64,000 bases of DNA from Flammeovirga agarivorans (GTDB lineage: Bacteria > Bacteroidota > Bacteroidia > Cytophagales > Flammeovirgaceae), in the NCBI RefSeq assembly GCF_012641475.1, contig NZ_JABAIL010000003.1:746318-810317 (forward strand), read 5' to 3'. The translations under genes were made by a program, and so were the position numbers. This document shows positions 58,401 to 64,000 of the stretch, piece after piece. The notes under the pieces are model-generated. The model did no database searches, had not been told where the DNA came from, and was given only the letters and a program-made list of their open reading frames with translations. The first letter of the stretch is position 1. Each line of letters starts with the position of its first letter.

Positions 58401-60765
58401 TTTTGCAAATGTTGTTGTCGGAGAAGAAATACCTTCTACAGCTACGCTTCAATATTTACCAGGAACTTATGATAATACTGACTTTAGGAATTGGGGTACA
58501 TTTAATTTTAAAGTGAAAGATAGTAACAGTCTAGAGAGTGAAGAATATACCTTTCATATTCATCTACTTGTTACCCTTTATATAGTAGATTTTGAAAAAT
58601 CTCAATCGAAAAATGATCACATACATTTTACACAAACTGATTTTGATGATCATTATTTTGACTTCAACAATGATCCTCTAGATTCAATTATTGTCGCTTC
58701 TGTTCCTGTAAATGGGGAGTTATTTTTCAATAGTGTTTTAGTTGAAGCAAATGATAGAATACCCTATGCGAAAATTGAAACAGAAGATTTTCATTTTCAA
58801 CCAGATTCATTCTATCATGGCACTACTACTTTTGAATACAGTGTGATTAATACAGCAGCGGAGGAACCTCAATATAACGCAACGATCTCATTAATTTACT
58901 CAGATGATCGACACCCTCCTGTAGCTGTCGATGACGTTGCTTCCACTACAGTAAATATTCCTGTTTGGATCGATGCTTTAGCCAATGATTATGATGAAGA
59001 TGGGGATTCTATTTACCTCGAAAGAATAGTTTCAGAAAGTAATGGTACAGCAGAAATAATAGATGAATTGGTCTATTTTACACCCGATCATCTATTTAGT
59101 GGAACTGCGACAATAGACTATGAAATTTGTGATGGAATTGATGGCTGTAGCCAAGCAACAATCACTATAACCGTAACCAATGATATTCCTGAAATTTCAG
59201 ATATCTACTATTCTGGTTACTTACCAGATACTATTTATTTTAGTCAAGAAGACTTTAAAGCACACTTTGACGATGCATTACCAATTGATCGGGTGAAATT
59301 TACTAGTCTTCCAGATGGTTCTGAAGGAACGTTATATAGAATCTCGGGAGTTGCTTTGGCTCCCAATGAAGAAATTACCGTTTCATTGATCGATAGTATT
59401 CATTATGTACCTGTTTCTTCTAATGGAACTGTCGCAGAACAAATTCTATGGAATGGTTCAGATGGAATTGATTATGCTGATGCTGATGCCACAGTATTTA
59501 TCAATATGAAGGAAAGAACCTACCCACCTGTGGCAGTAGATGATAGTGCAACTACAGATGTAATCACAACGATTGAAATTGATGTTTTAGCGAATGACTA
59601 TGATCCTGATGGAGATCCTTTAAGAATTATAGACGTAACTCTTGAGGAATCTGAAGGAGAAAGAGGAGAGATAAGTATCATTGGAGAAGTTCCAAACCAG
59701 AAAGTAGAGTATATACCTACTCAATTATTCTCAGGAGAAGTGATAGCACATTATACGATCACCGATGATCGAGATGGAACAGCAGAAGCGGATATTTATA
59801 TTACAGTAAATGCCGCAGAAGGAACTCCTTCCACATCGGGTTTTGAATATTATCTGAGACAAGATACACCAAAGCATTTTGTGCGATTTGATTTTGATGA
59901 AAACTTTGATGATCCTAATAATTTACCTTTGGAAAAGGTAGTATTTGATTCCTTACCTAGAAACGGGACACTAACTTTAGAAGGAAACCCAATAGTACGT
60001 CTTCAAGAGATTCCATACGATTTATTAGATAGTGTTCTCTATTCACCAAATGACGGTTACGCAGGTTTAGACTCAGTGGATTGGACAGGTTCGAATGGAA
60101 CTTTATATGCCAGAGAGTTTTCTCAAATTAACCTTACAGTGATTCCAGGTTACAGAGGTAATTCAGTGGTTTTAGATGATATATTAAAACAAGGAGAACA
60201 TGGTTCTCAACTGACAGTTGAAAAGCAAGATTTTGCAGCAGCCTATCATCACCCTAATGGAGATACTTTAAAATACATTAGGATAGAATCAGTCCCTGAA
60301 AATGGATACCTTCTTTATAATGAAGATACGATTCAAGTAGGAGATGCTATCGAAATGGCTACTTACTCTTCCTTACATTTTATTCCTGATGATGGTTTTA
60401 CAGGTATCGATTCTGCCAAATGGAATGGTAAAGCTAATATTGTTTATGCAGACACTGCCGCTAATTTACTTTTCGAGGTAGGACCAGAATTGCAACTATT
60501 TAATGCCTTTACACCCAATGGAGACAGCATCAATGATTATTGGCATATAAAAGATATAGAATATTACCCGAACAATACTGTGAAGATTTTCAACAAATGG
60601 GGATTGGAAGTTTTCAGTACTACGAGTTACAATAATGAAGATATAAGATGGGACGGCACCAATAGTAATAACGGAAAAACGTTAGGGGTGGGAACCTATT
60701 ATTATACCGTTGACTTGAAGGATGGTTCAGAAGTTAGATCAGGTTTCGTTGTAATCGCAAAATAA
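55411..60765 (+). CDS. T9SS type B cargo: seven-bladed FG-GAP propeller and Ig-like repeats
   Basis: The 1784-residue protein has a signal peptide (to ISYGQN) and a MopE-like cysteine motif, CNNGIDDDNDGLIDCYDPDC. At least seven Ca2+-binding DxDxDG repeats follow up to about residue 460 (DMDNDGVAEL, DVDGNGNGDI, DFNEDGIPEV, DFDGDHRPEI, DVDGDQVPEI, DLNGDGKSEI, DIDNDGQTEV), as expected of a seven-bladed integrin-like propeller. Later come Ig-like units with VAVDD and LANDYDxDGD. The final about 90 residues are a type B sorting domain (FNAFTPNGDSINDYW, IFNKWGLEVF). It is a surface-delivered protein, possibly an adhesin. The PorP/SprF gene starts one base after its stop, as usual for type B cargo. 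Confidence 0.9.
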   Translation: MFWHTTKALLLLLLLSTISYGQNTEICNNGIDDDNDGLIDCYDPDCAFSPDCRGSIVNNFSLGCNFDDYPNTPSIYFSEKLNSHDLGIVIDKASGVLVGDMDNDGVAELVVKSSTDGMIYILNTVDQSVKYSIPIEGSSHSYSQMAIADVDGNGNGDIFINVGKNIHRYEFGSSGVIAKTTVGVGHEYQSPQLADFNEDGIPEVYIGNAIYNAIDLTSIIAFDNDLSSGNSVGQEAFSIAYNIFDVGDRKPTLGTFSSSDHVDGLELVAGNVVYAVDISGQSLTKISEVPNNDGFVSIADFDGDHRPEIVTVTQENNQAEVYLWSPYNQTVLGEYFLTSSTIGGRVAIGDVDGDQVPEIIGTGQYQLYILDYEDGNLDEQWIFDQTSNDIGLAGVSLFDLNGDGKSEIFFNDDTKVYAIRNQEGTFNVSSYEVSGENRAEYPIVADIDNDGQTEVIVTSGGTDDGGLIAINAYDQFWVTAQSYWNQNGFHITNTNFQLEIAQELQSNLHSYFDGILNTFSSQASYYTPEMDVLNAAPDIVLRRVQSDVALCNNNGILNMIMTVQNVGNQVVPSNMVVSIFDGNPYETSATLIDTLHTSVPIHPLDTLQFTLQNRIPTDGSTVNAFVVLNHNPYNFDNTVKEMPIPADSVYSNIQECNFTNNLIGPFIIEDCLVPVIVDLDNDNSSGRTGLDYESNYFVGTQQSGRISDIDTRVFAFSAGALNRVEISFADGQPLEATDSLMIRGVLPSGIGVNSPSDTQNIVLLGVASTDAYEEALKLIYFTNAALTDRSQRQIEVKAQLVPNEDFGPVATAYVNIKARPTSSDQSLTIDEDELYTFSTTNFPFNSLDALSFDGIRVSYPDDTNDFKGTLSYDGQEITPLQLTTGYYVEDVSLLTYQPLPYEFGTNYCQFKFRVKDDGGEALIGNHSELYDFVIHVNNLDTPPISKDTTIVLRQSETYTGDIDDDIYFLSYDNASFASFIVTTLPEKGTLQHNGSGSFANVVVGEEIPSTATLQYLPGTYDNTDFRNWGTFNFKVKDSNSLESEEYTFHIHLLVTLYIVDFEKSQSKNDHIHFTQTDFDDHYFDFNNDPLDSIIVASVPVNGELFFNSVLVEANDRIPYAKIETEDFHFQPDSFYHGTTTFEYSVINTAAEEPQYNATISLIYSDDRHPPVAVDDVASTTVNIPVWIDALANDYDEDGDSIYLERIVSESNGTAEIIDELVYFTPDHLFSGTATIDYEICDGIDGCSQATITITVTNDIPEISDIYYSGYLPDTIYFSQEDFKAHFDDALPIDRVKFTSLPDGSEGTLYRISGVALAPNEEITVSLIDSIHYVPVSSNGTVAEQILWNGSDGIDYADADATVFINMKERTYPPVAVDDSATTDVITTIEIDVLANDYDPDGDPLRIIDVTLEESEGERGEISIIGEVPNQKVEYIPTQLFSGEVIAHYTITDDRDGTAEADIYITVNAAEGTPSTSGFEYYLRQDTPKHFVRFDFDENFDDPNNLPLEKVVFDSLPRNGTLTLEGNPIVRLQEIPYDLLDSVLYSPNDGYAGLDSVDWTGSNGTLYAREFSQINLTVIPGYRGNSVVLDDILKQGEHGSQLTVEKQDFAAAYHHPNGDTLKYIRIESVPENGYLLYNEDTIQVGDAIEMATYSSLHFIPDDGFTGIDSAKWNGKANIVYADTAANLLFEVGPELQLFNAFTPNGDSINDYWHIKDIEYYPNNTVKIFNKWGLEVFSTTSYNNEDIRWDGTNSNNGKTLGVGTYYYTVDLKDGSEVRSGFVVIAK

Positions 60766-60766
60766 T

Positions 60767-61678
60767 ATGAAAAAGCTACTATTAATGATGGGTATAGTGT
60801 GTTCAGCATGGATACATACAAATGCTCAACAAGTTTCACTTTACTCTCAATATATGTTTAATGGATTGGTCCTAAATCCAGCTTATGCAGGTAATTACGA
60901 AGGGATCAATACAAATTTAATGTACCGTCAACAATGGTCGGGAGTAGAAGGAAGTCCAAATACATCAACGATCTCTGTGGATAGTCCATTAGGGTCTAAA
61001 AAATTATCTGTTGGAGGAATCTTTTCACAAGATAAAACTGCAGAAACTACGACTCAGACCTTTTACATGATGGCAGCTTATCGTTTACCGTTAGGCAATG
61101 GCAAACTATCTTTTGGTTTACAAGGAGGAATGAATTTTTATAGAGTGAATTTTCAAAATCTAAATACTTTCTTGCCTGATCCAACATTACCTACCTCCAT
61201 GCAACAAGAAAGTACACCCAATGTAGGTTTTGGTCTTTTTTATCAAACTGATAAATGGTTTGCAGGAGCATCGGCTCCTAAATTATTAGCAAATGATTTG
61301 AGCGATGGTCAATGTACATTAGTAGCAAAAGAGGAGAGACATTATTTTGTTACTGGGGGGTATTTATTTGATGTATCTCCTACAGTAAAATTAAAACCCA
61401 ATGCATTACTAGCATTTGTTGAAGGTTCTCCCACCTATTTTGACATTAACCTGAATGCGTTACTCTACGATTGGTTATGGTTTGGAGCAAGTTATTCACT
61501 CAAAAACTCATTTACATTACTTACACAATTGGAATTCGGGGATCATTTCCGCTTTGGTTATTCTTATGATATTGTCACAAATGCTGGACAAGGTGTAACC
61601 AGAGGTTCTCATGAATTTATGTTGAATATCTTCTTTACAGGGAAGAAAACTAAAATGTTAAGTCCGCGCTATTTTTAA
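60767..61678 (+). CDS. PorP/SprF family outer-membrane protein
   Basis: This 303-residue protein has a signal peptide (to NAQQV) and the PorP/SprF hallmark SLYSQYMFNGLVLNPAYAG near the start, followed by MYRQQWSGVEGSP. The rest is beta-barrel-like (LFGASYSL, FRFGYSYDI). SprF-like proteins are needed for export and surface attachment of type B cargo such as SprB. Here it follows the cargo gene by one base and precedes a PorE-like gene by 9 bases, so the three form one unit. Confidence 0.88.
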   Translation: MKKLLLMMGIVCSAWIHTNAQQVSLYSQYMFNGLVLNPAYAGNYEGINTNLMYRQQWSGVEGSPNTSTISVDSPLGSKKLSVGGIFSQDKTAETTTQTFYMMAAYRLPLGNGKLSFGLQGGMNFYRVNFQNLNTFLPDPTLPTSMQQESTPNVGFGLFYQTDKWFAGASAPKLLANDLSDGQCTLVAKEERHYFVTGGYLFDVSPTVKLKPNALLAFVEGSPTYFDINLNALLYDWLWFGASYSLKNSFTLLTQLEFGDHFRFGYSYDIVTNAGQGVTRGSHEFMLNIFFTGKKTKMLSPRYF

Positions 61679-61687
61679 TCAAACATC

Positions 61688-64000
61688 ATGAAAAAATTAC
61701 TAACAGTATTATTGTTGATGAGCTTTGGTCACTTTATTCTTGCTCAAAGAATTTCTGATGTTGAAATAAAAAATAAAGAGCAGAGATTGGAGCAAGACAT
61801 GGAAGATCTCAATTATTCCAGAGCTTTGGAAGAGTATCAAAAGCTTTTTGTAAAAACAGAATCGGATGAGCTTAAGAAAGAATATGCTTTAAAAATTGCA
61901 GTCTGTTATGAGAAGGTCAATAAACCTTTAAATAGTATTGAGGTGTATCAAAAGTTACTAGAAAATGATGTCGCTTTAGAAGGAGAGTATGCAGAATCTT
62001 ACGGAGATGCATTATTTGTGGCAGGGCATTATGATGAAGCTTCGGCATGGTATCAGAAAGCACTGGATACCTCTACGGATAGACAACAGGTATATGAGAA
62101 AATCAAAAATATTGAAGATATAAGAAACACACCGAAGAACATTTTTTATGATGTATCCGCCGTAAGTTTCAATTCAGAATTGGATGATTTTGGTCCTGTT
62201 CCCTTTGAAAATGGGTTCCTATTTATATCGAATCGAAAAGGAGCTACAGGAAACAAGAAGTCAGCTTGGGATGGAAAAAGGTATCTAGATATTTTCTATG
62301 TAGATTCAGCCGATACGGTTTCCAATTTCTCTAAAAAATTGAATACTAATTTTCATGAAGGATCAGCCTCAATTACTGAAAATGGGGACATGATTGCTTT
62401 TACAAGGACTTCTAGAAAAGAGAAAGATGAAGCTGGAGTGAGTACTATTCAGATTTATATCTCTGAAAAAAATGACAAGGGAGAATGGGATAAACCGTAT
62501 TCTTTTATATGGAATTCTGATGACTATTCAACGGGTCACCCATCCTTGACATTGGACGGGAGTCGTCTATATTTCGTTTCTGATAAAGAAGGAGGAATCG
62601 GGGGAACAGATATTTATTATTCTGATAGGTCAGGGGATTCATGGTCCTCACCAATTTTATTAGGGAAAGATGTAAATACAGAAATGGATGAAAAATTCCC
62701 TTTTATCAATAAGAAAAACCAATTATTTTTCTCCTCAAACGGTAGAGGTGGTTATGGTGGGTTAGATTTTTTTATGCAAGATATGAATCAGCCTACTCCA
62801 ACGCCACATCATCTTAGGTATCCTTTAAATTCAAGTTTTGATGATTTCGGTGGAGGAGCCAATTCAACCGGAACAGCTTACATCTCTTCCAATAGAATCA
62901 CCGAATTGGATTCTTCCATGAATGATAATATTTATGAGGTAGTCATCAATAAGTTTAAAGGTGTTGTGATTGATGCATTTACGCGTAAGCCTATTCCTAA
63001 TGTAGGTGTTATGATAAATGATACAAGGATTACTACATCAGATTCTTCTGGATATTTTGAAATTGATAAACAATATTGGACAGAAAAAAGTCAACTGATC
63101 GCATCACTTTCTGGCTATACTGCAGATACATTAAGTGGAGTAGAAACGGCAAAATTTATTGATAAAAATGAATTGTGTGTCTTAGAAATTGCTCAGCCAT
63201 ATGTTGAAGGCTATGTAAAAGATACAGTATCGATGAAAGCTGTACGGGCTAGAATTACAATCACAGAGCGACATACTGGAGAAAAGTTTGAAGTGTATCC
63301 TGATTCCACAGGGTATTACCGATTTGCCGCAAAGCCTGAGACATTTTATGATATGATTGCTGAGAAGCCTAAGTTCTTTTCTAGAAGAGCCGCAGTAAAT
63401 ACCGCTAATAATATGGTGTCGGAAAGAAACTTTGATGTCCGAGAAATTCAAGGTCAGAGAATAAGAATCTATTATGATTATGATAGGGCATTTATCAGAG
63501 ATGACGCCTCACATGCTTTAGATACAGTGGTACATGTACTCAGTTATAACCCAACAATAAAGATTGAACTCTCGGCACATACAGACAGTAGAGGATCAGA
63601 AAAGTATAATTTTAAGTTATCAGAAAGAAGAGCTCAGAAGGCTTATGAATATGTCGTTTCTAAAGGTATTTCACCAGAACGAATCACTTATAAAGGATAT
63701 GGTATGACAAGACCTGTGGTGGATTGTTTTGATAAGGAATGTACAGAAGAAGAACATCAATTGAACCGAAGAACAGAGTTTTATGTCACAGGATATTTTG
63801 ATGAAGAAGCTTATTATGGAGAGGATTATGATGAATTAGAAGGGAAAAACCAAGGCTTCTTAATGGTTGATACAGATGGTGAAATGATGCGTATCTCGAA
63901 AAGAAATATAACAGGTTCCTTAGCTACTTTAGAAGGTCAACTCTCTGGCTACGAAGTCACCATCAAAGATGATCAAGGAAAAATATTGAATACAAAAACC
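61688..64000 (+). CDS. PorE-like OmpA-family protein (incomplete at window end)
   Basis: The gene is open for 771 codons to the window edge with no stop. It encodes a signal peptide (to ILAQR), TPR-like helices (about 30-145), a WD40/PD40-type beta-propeller (about 155-400, with FLFISNRKG and GGTDIYYS), two carboxypeptidase-regulatory-like domains (from about 424 and 506), and an OmpA-like peptidoglycan-binding domain (about 590-700, with AHTDSRGSEKYNFKLS). This is the plan of PorE, which links T9SS to peptidoglycan, but with a second regulatory-like domain. An extension with NITGSLATLEGQLSG follows the OmpA domain. It ends the PorP operon. Confidence 0.85.
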   Translation, partial: MKKLLTVLLLMSFGHFILAQRISDVEIKNKEQRLEQDMEDLNYSRALEEYQKLFVKTESDELKKEYALKIAVCYEKVNKPLNSIEVYQKLLENDVALEGEYAESYGDALFVAGHYDEASAWYQKALDTSTDRQQVYEKIKNIEDIRNTPKNIFYDVSAVSFNSELDDFGPVPFENGFLFISNRKGATGNKKSAWDGKRYLDIFYVDSADTVSNFSKKLNTNFHEGSASITENGDMIAFTRTSRKEKDEAGVSTIQIYISEKNDKGEWDKPYSFIWNSDDYSTGHPSLTLDGSRLYFVSDKEGGIGGTDIYYSDRSGDSWSSPILLGKDVNTEMDEKFPFINKKNQLFFSSNGRGGYGGLDFFMQDMNQPTPTPHHLRYPLNSSFDDFGGGANSTGTAYISSNRITELDSSMNDNIYEVVINKFKGVVIDAFTRKPIPNVGVMINDTRITTSDSSGYFEIDKQYWTEKSQLIASLSGYTADTLSGVETAKFIDKNELCVLEIAQPYVEGYVKDTVSMKAVRARITITERHTGEKFEVYPDSTGYYRFAAKPETFYDMIAEKPKFFSRRAAVNTANNMVSERNFDVREIQGQRIRIYYDYDRAFIRDDASHALDTVVHVLSYNPTIKIELSAHTDSRGSEKYNFKLSERRAQKAYEYVVSKGISPERITYKGYGMTRPVVDCFDKECTEEEHQLNRRTEFYVTGYFDEEAYYGEDYDELEGKNQGFLMVDTDGEMMRISKRNITGSLATLEGQLSGYEVTIKDDQGKILNTKT

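Noticed and set aside
1-64000. CRISPR array, insertion sequence, prophage, tRNA or rRNA
   Set aside because: No regular spacer repeats, transposase or integrase, phage genes, or tRNA/rRNA signatures were found on reading.

Overview
This window looks like chromosome from an AT-rich, marine-type member of the Bacteroidota, most like Cytophagales such as Flammeovirga. The signs are two type IX secretion (T9SS) cargo proteins, PorP/SprF- and PorE-like genes, SpoIIE-phosphatase and TPR-HTH signalling proteins of Bacteroidota type, and a TTTG/TAnnTTTG-like promoter. The genus is an inference from protein style; no rRNA or tRNA gene was seen.

Positions 1-15.7 kb hold a DNA phosphorothioation (PT) defence locus in two convergent arms that meet at a bidirectional terminator (4577-4610). 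The + arm is the modification operon: the tail of an SspB-like DUF4007 protein, an SspC-like ATPase and an SspD-like PP-loop sulfurtransferase, all overlapping. The - arm is the restriction operon: DptF-, DptG- and DptH-like genes followed directly by an SspE-like DUF262/HNH protein. The locus therefore joins an Ssp-type modification module to both known kinds of PT-dependent effector. The cysteine desulfurase (SspA) is not in the window.

Positions 16.1-29.2 kb hold a signalling and envelope cluster. A TPR-membrane-HTH regulator precedes a likely operon of an LPP20/NTF2-like secreted protein, a small secreted protein, a secreted caspase-like (C14) protease, a PEGA/TPR/beta-barrel protein and a lipoprotein with three SUMF1 domains. 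A PEGA-SUMF1 fusion follows behind a terminator. I do not recognise this as a named system.

Positions 29.5-37.2 kb hold a tight three-gene operon: a flavin amine oxidase, a KAS III-like protein with its catalytic cysteine replaced, and a 1728-residue pseudokinase/ATPase/GAF/SpoIIE-phosphatase protein. The layout suggests a small-molecule pathway tied to a signalling switch.

Positions 37.5-55.3 kb are mostly ordinary envelope and transport genes: a 50-residue ORF coupled to a 2536-residue T9SS subtilisin, a second TPR-HTH regulator, a BCCT transporter with a partner porin and a palindromic operator candidate, a FadL-like protein, a lipoprotein and a methyltransferase-like protein. Positions 55.4-64.0 kb are a T9SS type B module: a cargo with a predicted seven-bladed propeller, a PorP/SprF partner and a PorE-like OmpA protein that runs off the end. 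All calls were made by eye without database searches.
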